This document shows positions 1 to 8,884 of a stretch of 64,000 nt of DNA, one piece after another (positions within the stretch are counted from its first letter, which is position 1; each line of letters begins with the position of its first letter). The position numbers and the translations under genes were made by a program. A model generated the notes under the pieces. It saw nothing but the letters and a program-made list of their open reading frames with translations. It searched no databases and had not been told where the DNA came from. This DNA comes from Candidatus Phytoplasma vitis (GTDB lineage Bacteria > Bacillota_I > Bacilli_A > Acholeplasmatales > Acholeplasmataceae), in contig CP097583.1 in assembly GCA_023934045.1 (NCBI GenBank), positions 590,224 to 654,223 of the forward strand, written 5' to 3'.

Positions 1-10
1 ATTTTTTTCG

Positions 11-51
11 TTATTATGAATTTTTTAATTCATAATAATTTTTATTTTTTT
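11..51 (+). terminator. Rho-independent terminator of a gene left of the window
   Basis: Two 12-base arms (11–22 and 27–38) pair perfectly around a TTTT loop and are followed by a T-rich run. No gene precedes it inside the window, so it probably ends a + strand transcript that starts before base 1. Confidence 0.6.
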
Positions 52-192
52 ATTTAATTCAATTTTTTTAAAAATTAAACATTTTGTGTTTTAATTACAA
101 AAAATTAATAAATTAAAATTTATAATAAATTAATATTTGTTATAAATAGGCATCAAAAAAAGATATAAAAAGGCATTAATAAAATCAATAAT

Positions 193-1635
193 ATGTTAAA
201 AATACAAAATTTATGCAAAATTTTTAAAGACGAACAAACATTAAAAAATATTTCTTTTAATTTACCTGATAAAGGTTTGGTTTGTATAACAGGGGCATCT
301 GGTTCAGGAAAATCTACTTTATTATATTTATTAGGCGGATTAGATGGTTCTAATCAAGGTGATATTTATGTTCATGATTTAAACATTACTCAAAAATTTG
401 ATAATGAAAAATTAGGTTCTTATAGAAATAATTTTGTCAGTTTCATTTTTCAAGAATTTTATCTTTTAGAAGAATTAACTGTTTACGATAATATTAAAAT
501 AACATACGAAATTCAAAATAAAAATATTAATACTGAAAAAGTAGAAAAAATATTACAAAAATTAGAAATAAACAATTTAAAATTAAGGAAAATTAATCAA
601 CTTTCTGGAGGACAAAAACAAAGAGTAGGTATCGCACGTTCTTTAATTAAAAATTCTAAAATGATTTTAGCTGATGAACCTACCTGTAATTTAGATGAAC
701 AAACAGAAAAACAAGTTTTTGATTTATTAAAAGAAATATCTAAAGAAAAATTAGTTATCGTAGTTACTCATAACAAAGAAAATGCTCTTAAATATGGAGA
801 TCGTTTAATAGAATTAAAAAATGGTTCTATTATTAAAGATATTTCCAAAAAATTAAATGTAAAACCTATTTTCAATAATGATAAAAAATATTATACTAAA
901 GAAGAAATGTTAGAATTAATAAAAAATAAAGATATTTTAGAAGAAAAAGCAAATTTCGAACAAACAACAACAAAAATATTTTCTTCTGATGTAAAAGATT
1001 TTTCTAATTCACTTGATAATGTGTCTTATCGATCTTATCTTACATATTCATCAGCTATTTCTTTTACAAAAAATACTTTCAAAAATAATAAGAAATTATA
1101 TTTTAGAGCTATTATGGCTATGGGTTTTCCTGGATGTTTACTAATTATATTGACAATATTATTTTTTAATTTTTTTATTTATCAAAATTTTCGTAATCTT
1201 AACATTTTTTCTTGTTTTTTATTTTTTGTTATTTATTTATTTTTGTTTTTAAATTCTTTTTTTCAATTGAATTATATTATAAAAAACAGAATGGAATTTA
1301 AAAAAAAAGAAATTGGTATTTTACAATCATTAGGTGCTTTTAAAAAAGATATTAAAAAAATATTTAGAATATTTGCTTTTAAATTGTCGTTTTTTCAAAG
1401 TCTAGGAGTACATTTATCTTTGGTCTTTATTTATTATTCTTTTTCTTCTAATGATTCTTTTTCTAATGATTTAAAAAGTTTAATCTATCGACATTTTGGA
1501 ATCAATTTAATAATTTATTTTTTATTATCTTATTTATATCCATTATTTATAAATATAGTAACGATAAAATACCAAATAAATAAATTATTTAAACAAAATC
1601 CTTACCCTTTAAGTATTATTTTGGATCGCAAATAG
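193..1635 (+). CDS. ABC transporter, ATPase fused to an FtsX-like permease
   Basis: This is a one-polypeptide ABC exporter of the MacB/LolCDE-like group. Residues 1–220 form the ATPase: Walker A GASGSGKST at about residue 34, signature LSGGQKQR, Walker B followed by ADEPTCNLD, and a switch His in VVTHN. After a polar linker, the second half has four hydrophobic segments and the FtsX-type phrase KKEIGILQSLGAFKKDI. MacB-type permeases normally carry a large extracytoplasmic domain between the first and second helices; here only a few residues lie there, so the permease is compact. The substrate cannot be told from sequence; lipid, lipoprotein or peptide export are the usual roles. No strong ribosome-binding site precedes the ATG, and the gene stands alone. 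Confidence 0.8.
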   Translation: MLKIQNLCKIFKDEQTLKNISFNLPDKGLVCITGASGSGKSTLLYLLGGLDGSNQGDIYVHDLNITQKFDNEKLGSYRNNFVSFIFQEFYLLEELTVYDNIKITYEIQNKNINTEKVEKILQKLEINNLKLRKINQLSGGQKQRVGIARSLIKNSKMILADEPTCNLDEQTEKQVFDLLKEISKEKLVIVVTHNKENALKYGDRLIELKNGSIIKDISKKLNVKPIFNNDKKYYTKEEMLELIKNKDILEEKANFEQTTTKIFSSDVKDFSNSLDNVSYRSYLTYSSAISFTKNTFKNNKKLYFRAIMAMGFPGCLLIILTILFFNFFIYQNFRNLNIFSCFLFFVIYLFLFLNSFFQLNYIIKNRMEFKKKEIGILQSLGAFKKDIKKIFRIFAFKLSFFQSLGVHLSLVFIYYSFSSNDSFSNDLKSLIYRHFGINLIIYFLLSYLYPLFINIVTIKYQINKLFKQNPYPLSIILDRK

Positions 1636-2142
1636 TTTTTTGTTATATTTTAATTTTAAATAATAAAAAATTTGATAGAATTATTAATAAGTTATAAAGT
1701 TAAAATTATTATACATATTTATAAAAAAATACATAATGAAATCATTGTCAGATTAAAAGCTAATATTTTTTTATATTAATTAATAATAGTGTTGCAAATT
1801 ATACATCAAATTAAAAAGATATATAATAATTTGCTTTTAACAAAATAATAAACAAATTATAAATCAATAATATTTACAAAATTTAATAAATATTCAAAAT
1901 TTTTATTGAAAATTATATCATTTTATATGTTAAAGTATTAAGTATTATTTTTTTATGTTTTCGAATATTTTTTTAAGTAAAATATTTATAAAATATAATT
2001 TATATCGAAATATAATTTTTTTAAAAATTTTTCATTTTTAAGAATTTCATTTTTAAGAATAATTAAATTTAAATTAAATTGTAAAAAAATTATTTTTTAA
2101 TTTAATAATTTTATTATTTAATTATATAATAACGGTGAATAG
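1636..2142. other. AT-rich intergenic region
   Basis: About 500 bases without a supportable gene. A 15-base direct repeat (TTTCATTTTTAAGAA and its neighbour, around 2026–2056) lies near the adk end. I see no tRNA, riboswitch or gene remnant. Confidence 0.5.
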
Positions 2143-2802
2143 ATGAATATAATTTTAATAGGCCCTCCAGCTTCTGGCAAAGGCACTCAATCTTTAATTT
2201 TATCAAAAAAATTAAATATCCCTCATATTTCAATAGGAGATATTTTTAGAGAAAATTTAAGAAATAAAACAGATTTAGGAAAGATAGTTAAATCTTATAT
2301 TAATAAAGGTTTATTGGTTCATGATAAAATAACCAATTCTATGATAAGTAAATATTTAACTAACGAAAATGTTAAAAAAGGGTTTATTTTAGATGGTTAT
2401 CCTCGTAATTTGGATCAAGCGCATTTTTTAACTGAAGAATTAGATAAAAAAAAAATTGTTTTAAATAAAGTTTTTTATTTTAATGTTAACGAGAAGTTAT
2501 TAGAAAAAAGAATTATAGGAAGAATCGTTTGTCCTCAATGCGGAGAAATTTATCATAAAGAAAATAAATCTCCTGAAAAGTATGGTTTTTGTGATAACGA
2601 CAATACTTATTTAATTCAAAGAAAAGATGATAATTTAAATACTTTTAAAAAACGTTTATTAGTTTATAAAAAAGAAACTTTTCCTTTAATTGAATATTAT
2701 AAAAAAAATAATAAATTAACAGAAATTAAAGTAGAAGACGATACTAAATCAATTAAAGATATTACCGAAATAATATTAAAAGAAATATCAAATATAAAAT
2801 AA
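2143..2802 (+). CDS. adk: Adenylate kinase
   Basis: Converts ATP + AMP to two ADP in the cytoplasm. The P-loop GPPASGKGTQ is at residues 7–16, followed by the NMP-binding helices and the DGYPR motif. The LID is the long bacterial form with a metal-binding set: CPQC near residue 130 and a later CDND, so three Cys and one Asp, as in Gram-positive enzymes. The length (219 aa) is normal. A GGTGA ribosome-binding site precedes the ATG. In many bacteria adk lies in the secY ribosomal operon; here it stands alone between an ABC exporter and an AAA+ ATPase, and is closed by a strong hairpin. Confidence 0.95.
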   Translation: MNIILIGPPASGKGTQSLILSKKLNIPHISIGDIFRENLRNKTDLGKIVKSYINKGLLVHDKITNSMISKYLTNENVKKGFILDGYPRNLDQAHFLTEELDKKKIVLNKVFYFNVNEKLLEKRIIGRIVCPQCGEIYHKENKSPEKYGFCDNDNTYLIQRKDDNLNTFKKRLLVYKKETFPLIEYYKKNNKLTEIKVEDDTKSIKDITEIILKEISNIK

Positions 2803-2850
2803 AAAAATTTTTTCTATTTATTGAATAAAATAAATAGAAAAAATTTTTTT
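2801..2850 (+). terminator. Perfect 22-bp hairpin after adk
   Basis: Arms 2801–2822 and 2829–2850 are perfect inverted complements with a 6-base loop. The 3' arm ends in seven T residues, and the left arm starts with seven A residues, so it can act in both directions. It begins at the last base of the adk stop codon. Confidence 0.75.
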
Positions 2851-3004
2851 ATAAAAAAGACATTCATAATTTAAAAATTAAGATAAATTTTAATTTAACA
2901 AAAAAAATATAAAATAACTAAATAAAATTTTTCTTATCGAAATATTTAATATTTATAAAAAAAATTATTTTAACAAAGTAATTTAGATTAGAAAGTTTTC
3001 TACA

Positions 3005-6000
3005 ATGAAGACAAAAGACAAAATATTATTAAATATTTTATTCACATTAATAATATTAATTTTTTTAAATATAAAACTTATTATAAAAGCTATTAATTCT
3101 AATGTCAAAGATATCAAAGAAGAAGAATATCAAAATTATAAAGTTATTTCAAAATTAAAAAAAATTTATCCTAAATTAACAAATGATAATTTATTAAAAA
3201 AAGTTTTAACTAAAATATTGGAAGAATTCGATAAACCTTATTATATGTATGAAACGAAAACAACTATTGAAGATCGAATTAAGTTATTGGAAAAATATAA
3301 TATAATAGATGAATTCGAAAATACAATTGCGCAAACTGTTTTCGATATAAATGAATATTGCTTTGTATTTCCAGGAAATAAAATAGATTTTGATAATTAT
3401 AGACGATATCTAAATTATAAAAAAAGAAATTTTCCAGGAAATAAAGGTTATTCATGGCGAATATGGTCTCCTGCAAATATTGAATTTATATCTAAAAAAG
3501 AAATTAAATTTTTAGTAGATACTTTCGAAGAAATTATAATTTTAGAAGCTGAAAAACAAGCAAATTTGAATAAACAAAAAAATATTAAACAAATAGAAGA
3601 ACAAATTTCTTTTTTACAACAGAAAATAAATACATATACTGATTTATTAAAAAAACAAGAAATAGATATATTAAAAAAAAATAAAGAAATTGGGATTTTA
3701 AAAAAAAATATCGAAGAACAAAATAGTCAATTTTTGAATTTAGAAAAAAAAGAAGAATTAATTCAAACCCAAGAACAAAAAATAAATTTTTTAATTTTGG
3801 AATTAAAAAAAAGTAATCAAAAAATTAATGACGATAAAATATTACAAGAAGCAGAAAAATTAGAATTCCAAAAAGATTTAAAAAACAAAATTGAACAATT
3901 AAATGTTTTAAAAAATAAATTAGAATCATCTCAAAGAAATATTGATAGATTAGCTGAAACTCAAGAAGAACAACAAAAAATAATTAAAAATAAAAACGAA
4001 AAGATTAAAAATTTGGAGATAGTCGTTGAAAATAATAATAAACAAATTTTTTATTTAAAGGAAGAAATTAAAAAAATAACTGAAAATTTAGAAAATAAAA
4101 TAAAAAAAAATAAGTTATTATCCGAAAATCAACAAAAAATATCAAATATAGAAATTTCATCACTTAAAAAAAATATTAGTGAATTAAGAGAAGAATTAAT
4201 TTTACAAGAGTTCGTTTTAGAAAGTAATAAAGAACAAATTACAAATCTTATTCAACAATTAGAAGAAAAAAATAAGGAAATCAGTGAAACTCAAAATTTA
4301 AATTCATTAGAAAAACAAAAATTAAAAAATGATATAGAAGATAACAAAAAACAATTAAAAAACATAAAAAATAATTTAGATATTGCGCAAAGTACAATAA
4401 CTGAATTAAGACAAACTATTGAGGAACAAAAAAATATTATCGAACAAAAACAAAATAAAATTGAAAATTTAGAACAGAATATTAAAATAAAAGAAAATAT
4501 TATAATTTCTTTAAACGATCAAATTATAAAAGTCGAACAAGAAATTAAAAATAAAAAAGAACAACTTGAAGAAAATAAACTTTTATCGACACAAGAAAAA
4601 CAAAGATTAAAAAATCAAATTACTGAAAAAGAAAAATTAATTTTAGATTTAAAAAGCCAATTATATTCTAAAGAAAATTTTTTAATTAAAGCACAAGAAG
4701 AAATTAATATTTTGAGAAATCAATTGCAAGAACAAAAAGATGAAATTATTTTTATTAAAAATTTAAACGAAGAAGAAAAAAACGAATTAAAAAATGATAT
4801 AAAAAAACAAACAAAATATTTAGATAAACTAGAAAATGATTTGGATATTGCTTATAAAAATATTGATAAATTAAAACAAACAGTTGAAGAACAAACAGAT
4901 ATTATTAATAATAAACAAAAACAAATTTTCATTTTAGAAAAAGATATTGAACAAAAAGAATCTAGTATAGAAACTTTATCTAAAAAAATAGAAAATTTAG
5001 AACAAGATATAAATTCAAAAACTCAAGAATTAATAGAAAATAAATTTTTATCTCAAGAAACTCAAAGATTGTTAAGTGAAGATATTAATCAAATGAGAAA
5101 ACAAATAAAAAATTTAAAAGAACAAATGTCTCAAAAAGAAGAATTTATTGAGTCATCTAATAAAAAAATTAATAATTTACAAACAAATTTAGAAATACAA
5201 GAAGAACAAATTAAACAAAATCAAATTTTAAATCAAAATGAAAAAAACAAATTACAACAAGATATCAACAAACAAATAAACTCTTTAGAAAATTTAAAAA
5301 CAAAATTAGATAAATATAGAGAAAAAATAGAAATATCTTTACAAAATAATAATATGTTTAATTATTTACTTATAGAAGCTATGTCTCATATGAAGACAAT
5401 GAATAAAGAAGTTTTGGATTTTTTTCAAAAAATGAGACAAGAACAAGAAATGAAAAAAATAGATGAATCTGAAAATACAAAAATTTTTTTAAAAAAAACA
5501 GATAAATTCCCGACTTTTAAAGAAGTTATAGGAAACGAAGAAGCTAAAAAACAATTAAAAGAAAGTTTAGTTCAATTAACTGATGATATAAAAGAATATA
5601 AAATGATGGGTAATAGCGAACCCCCTAAAGGTATTTTATTATATGGTCCACCTGGAACAGGGAAAACTTATTTAGCTAAAGCTTTTGCTAAAGAATCTGG
5701 ATTACCTTTTTTTTCTATAACATCTTCTGATTTTTCTAAAACATATGTTGGTGAATCTCCAAGATTGGTCAAAAATATTTTTGATGAAGCTAGAAAACAC
5801 TCACCGAGTATTATTTTAATAGATGAATGCGAAGTAGCATTTAAAAAACGTAACAGTGACGGTTTAAATTCCGATCATGGAAACGTTGTTATTTCTTTTT
5901 TATCTCAAATAGATGGTATTTATACAGACGAAAAAAAACCAGTTTTTGTTATAGCAACGACCAATTTTAAAGACGATATTGATAATTCTATTTTAAGCAG

Positions 6001-7645
6001 ATTTAATAAATTAATAAAAATTGATTTTTGGAATGAAGAAAATATAAATATTTTTTTAAAACAAATTTCTAAAAAATATAATTTAGATATAAGAACTTAT
6101 CAATATTTAGATAAAATATCAAAACAAATAATTGATTCAGGATTAGATGAATTAAGAACACCTAGAAAAATGATAGAATTATTTGAACAATCAATAAATG
6201 TTGCGTTTTACGAACATAAACATTTGAATATTTTACCAATAGATTTACAATTAGTAATAGATAGATTAATAAATAAACAAAAAGTTATTAATTGGCAAGA
6301 ACATGATCATATAAAACCTTCCGCAGAACAATTATATACAATCCAAGAATACAAAAATACTCCGATAAAACATCTTTTTGTTGATAGTTCTTTTACTGAT
6401 GAAGAAGAAAAATATTTTCAATTAATTAAAAACAATTATATATTAAATAAAAAATTAGTTTATAATCAAAATTCTCAAGAAAAAACAGTAGAATTTGAAG
6501 TTGATTCAAATAATTTAGAAAGAATAAAAAAATTTTATTCTTCGGATAATCCTTTTCCTGAAGAATTATTAGGATTTTATTTTAAAGAAGGAACCGAAAG
6601 CAAAGAAATAAAAGAAATTAAAAAAACTTCTAATTTAGAATCAATTTTAAATTTAGCAATCGAAGCAAAAGTAAAACAAATTTATTTTATTTGGAATATT
6701 GAAAAAATTAAACATAATAAAATGAAAATAGAAAGTTTAATGCAAAAATATACAAATGAATTTCATTTTTTAAAATCAGATGAAAATTTAAAAAATAAAT
6801 TATTAGAAATATCTCAAGTAACAAAAAATAATGAATTAGAATTCGAAAAAATAATATTAAAGTATATTGAAGAAATTAAAGAACAATTAACTAATAATAT
6901 TTATGATGAAATTATGAAACAAAATGAACTAATTATTTTAGAAGATTCTTTCGAATTAAAAAGAGATATTACAAAACAAATAAAAAAAATATTTCAAAAA
7001 AATGATTTTTTATTTTTAAAAGAAATCAAAAATGAAATTTTTTCTAATATTAAAAACAAATTAATAAAAAATAAAGAAAACAATTTACAAACAAAAATTG
7101 CAAATTTAATAAATTCGATAACTTTTAATACAAAAATATTTAATTATTTAGAAATAGATAAAATTAAAAAAAAAATAAATCAAAATGTTTATGATTATTT
7201 TGTAATACAAAGCAAATATTCTTTAAAAGATATTCAAAATCAAATTTATAAAACAGAAAAACAAGTTAATAAAGAACTTTTCGATAAACATTGGCAAACC
7301 ATATTAAAACAATTAAATATTAATTGTAATTTAGAAAAAGATAAAATAATAAATTTATTAGAAGAAAAAACAAAAAAAGAATTATTTTATAATGATTTAG
7401 AATTAGAAAAAATAATTAATTTGCTTAACGAAGAAATTGAAAAGAATATTAAAAATTTAGAAAATAATTTAAGAAAAAAAATATCTGATAATATAAATAA
7501 ATATATATTAATAGATAATGTATTGAATCAAAAAATATCTAACCAAGAAATAGACTTAATTAAAGAAGCAGCTTTTGTTATCGCTAAAGATGAATTAAAA
7601 CAAGAAAATATTAAAGAAGAACAAATGGGCGACCAAGAGGCTTAA
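3005..7645 (+). CDS. Giant coiled-coil AAA+ ATPase, membrane-anchored
   Basis: A 1546-residue protein. Residues 8–30 form a single N-terminal membrane helix. Residues ~180–790 are almost continuous heptad-rich coiled coil (E/K/Q/L, with recurring phrases such as TVEEQ and KNDI). The AAA+ domain of the FtsH/Cdc48-like class spans ~830–1080: Walker A GPPGTGKT near residue 880, Walker B ILIDEC near 939 with Cys where Ala or Asp is usual, sensor-1 ATTN, and an arginine finger in LSRF. No HEXXH zinc-protease motif follows, so it is not an FtsH protease. The C-terminal 460 residues are again helical. It is likely a surface- or membrane-tethered mechano-ATPase; the function is unknown. The stop codon lies inside the target site of the group II intron immediately downstream. 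Confidence 0.8.
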   Translation: MKTKDKILLNILFTLIILIFLNIKLIIKAINSNVKDIKEEEYQNYKVISKLKKIYPKLTNDNLLKKVLTKILEEFDKPYYMYETKTTIEDRIKLLEKYNIIDEFENTIAQTVFDINEYCFVFPGNKIDFDNYRRYLNYKKRNFPGNKGYSWRIWSPANIEFISKKEIKFLVDTFEEIIILEAEKQANLNKQKNIKQIEEQISFLQQKINTYTDLLKKQEIDILKKNKEIGILKKNIEEQNSQFLNLEKKEELIQTQEQKINFLILELKKSNQKINDDKILQEAEKLEFQKDLKNKIEQLNVLKNKLESSQRNIDRLAETQEEQQKIIKNKNEKIKNLEIVVENNNKQIFYLKEEIKKITENLENKIKKNKLLSENQQKISNIEISSLKKNISELREELILQEFVLESNKEQITNLIQQLEEKNKEISETQNLNSLEKQKLKNDIEDNKKQLKNIKNNLDIAQSTITELRQTIEEQKNIIEQKQNKIENLEQNIKIKENIIISLNDQIIKVEQEIKNKKEQLEENKLLSTQEKQRLKNQITEKEKLILDLKSQLYSKENFLIKAQEEINILRNQLQEQKDEIIFIKNLNEEEKNELKNDIKKQTKYLDKLENDLDIAYKNIDKLKQTVEEQTDIINNKQKQIFILEKDIEQKESSIETLSKKIENLEQDINSKTQELIENKFLSQETQRLLSEDINQMRKQIKNLKEQMSQKEEFIESSNKKINNLQTNLEIQEEQIKQNQILNQNEKNKLQQDINKQINSLENLKTKLDKYREKIEISLQNNNMFNYLLIEAMSHMKTMNKEVLDFFQKMRQEQEMKKIDESENTKIFLKKTDKFPTFKEVIGNEEAKKQLKESLVQLTDDIKEYKMMGNSEPPKGILLYGPPGTGKTYLAKAFAKESGLPFFSITSSDFSKTYVGESPRLVKNIFDEARKHSPSIILIDECEVAFKKRNSDGLNSDHGNVVISFLSQIDGIYTDEKKPVFVIATTNFKDDIDNSILSRFNKLIKIDFWNEENINIFLKQISKKYNLDIRTYQYLDKISKQIIDSGLDELRTPRKMIELFEQSINVAFYEHKHLNILPIDLQLVIDRLINKQKVINWQEHDHIKPSAEQLYTIQEYKNTPIKHLFVDSSFTDEEEKYFQLIKNNYILNKKLVYNQNSQEKTVEFEVDSNNLERIKKFYSSDNPFPEELLGFYFKEGTESKEIKEIKKTSNLESILNLAIEAKVKQIYFIWNIEKIKHNKMKIESLMQKYTNEFHFLKSDENLKNKLLEISQVTKNNELEFEKIILKYIEEIKEQLTNNIYDEIMKQNELIILEDSFELKRDITKQIKKIFQKNDFLFLKEIKNEIFSNIKNKLIKNKENNLQTKIANLINSITFNTKIFNYLEIDKIKKKINQNVYDYFVIQSKYSLKDIQNQIYKTEKQVNKELFDKHWQTILKQLNINCNLEKDKIINLLEEKTKKELFYNDLELEKIINLLNEEIEKNIKNLENNLRKKISDNINKYILIDNVLNQKISNQEIDLIKEAAFVIAKDELKQENIKEEQMGDQEA

Positions 7646-7650
7646 ATATC

Positions 7651-8347
7651 GTGCTATTTAACCAATAGCCAGGGAAGATTTCCCCTGAATGCATATCTTT
7701 GGTTTGTTAAACGAAAGAATAACAGATTACAGCAGAAGATAAAAGCGAATTGAGACGAAACAGTATAGTCAAGAAGATTTCGCGAGCAAATTTGGATATG
7801 GATAAGGATGAAAAACCCTAAGAAGGATAAAGCGAGGTAATCTTCTAACTTAACGGCAACTGTGTAAATCCGTTAATCTAGATAGCTGGAAATTGTCTTT
7901 GTGTTTCGCAGTGAAATCATCATAAACCTAGACTCCACCCATAGCTGGACAAGCAACTCTTGTCTAAGGTTAATTCCGCAAGCTGGATCAAACTTCACCT
8001 AAGTCCAAAAGGTAGATATTTAAAGTAACTGGCAGATTCCTAAACTTCAGTTTTTGGAAACAAATAAGGATAGGGTATTTGAAGGAAACTCCATTTATCC
8101 GAGTCCTTAGAGGCAAGGAAAAAGAGACTATTTAGTAATCGTTGGAGTAAAAATGAGGATGAAATACCTATATTCAATCGACCAACCAAGTCGAAGGTTA
8201 ACAACCTTTAAAGGGTGAAAATAGTCAGTAATTTTAGAGATAGAATTATGGAAAGCCGTATGCTTGGAAACTTGCTTGTACGGTTTGGGACGGGACCAAT
8301 TGTAATAAAAGATTCACATCTTAAACGCAGTTGATTTATCGTCATAC
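7651..8347 (+). mobile_element. ORF-less group II intron (ribozyme only)
   Basis: This block has visibly higher G+C than its surroundings. It starts GTGCT, close to the GUGYG consensus. Domain V lies at about 8252–8286: the AGC triad in AAAGCCGTATGC, a GGAAAC loop, and the returning TGTACGGTTT strand. Target pairing is also visible. Flank TTAAATATC (7642–7650, IBS1) is the exact complement of GATATTTAA at 8015–8023 (EBS1), and flank CAAGAG (7634–7639, IBS2) of CTCTTG at 7957–7962 (EBS2). A domain VI stem can be drawn from GACG to CGTC, giving an approximate 3' end near 8345–8347. There is no reverse transcriptase/maturase, so splicing or mobility would need one in trans. The intron sits 5 nt after the stop codon of the AAA+ ATPase, so it need not splice for that gene to work. 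Confidence 0.85.
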
Positions 8348-8565
8348 ATGATAAAATAAAATCTTTTGTTTTAAATTATAAAATAAGCGAGAAGACAGAT
8401 TCAAAAGATTTCTTTTCGATAATTTCAGAAAATTTTTATTGGTTAAAATTTGTTTTCATCGTTTTTGGTTGTAAATATTTTTTTCGAAAAAAAATTTAAT
8501 TTTATAAAAAAGATTTTGGTAATTTAAAATGGAATATTGTCAAAAAAAATTTAAATTAATTAACA

Positions 8566-8608
8566 CTTATAAAACCTAGTTTATAAGACAGGTTTTATAA
8601 GTTTTTTT
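8566..8608 (+). terminator. Rho-independent terminator behind the intron
   Basis: Arms CTTATAAAACCT (8566–8577) and AGGTTTTATAAG (8590–8601) pair perfectly and are followed by seven T. It probably ends the ATPase/intron transcript. Between 8609 and recG there is a TATAAT at about 8684 but no gene. Confidence 0.75.
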
Positions 8609-8884
8609 ATTTTTTGTAACAATTTATTCAAAAAAATAAGAAAAATTTAATAAAAAGGAGAAAAAGAAAAATCTTAAATATGTTATAATTTATTAAGAAA
8701 TATAATATTTCAAAAAAATAAATAAATTTTTTTATTTAAAAAAATAATATTAATTTTTTTAACATTTCTAAATTTTTTAATAAAATTAATATTACTTTTT
8801 TAACAATATAATTTCTATAATTAAATACTATAATTTAATTTATGTTAAAATGCAAAAATATAATTAATGAACTGAGGTGAATAA

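Noticed and set aside
3005..7645. FtsH protease
   Set aside because: The AAA+ core is similar, but there is no HEXXH and the C-terminal part is helical and unrelated.
7646..8347. An rRNA or tRNA fragment, because of the higher G+C
   Set aside because: Domain V and the exon-binding pairings identify a group II intron; no tRNA cloverleaf or rRNA signature could be found.
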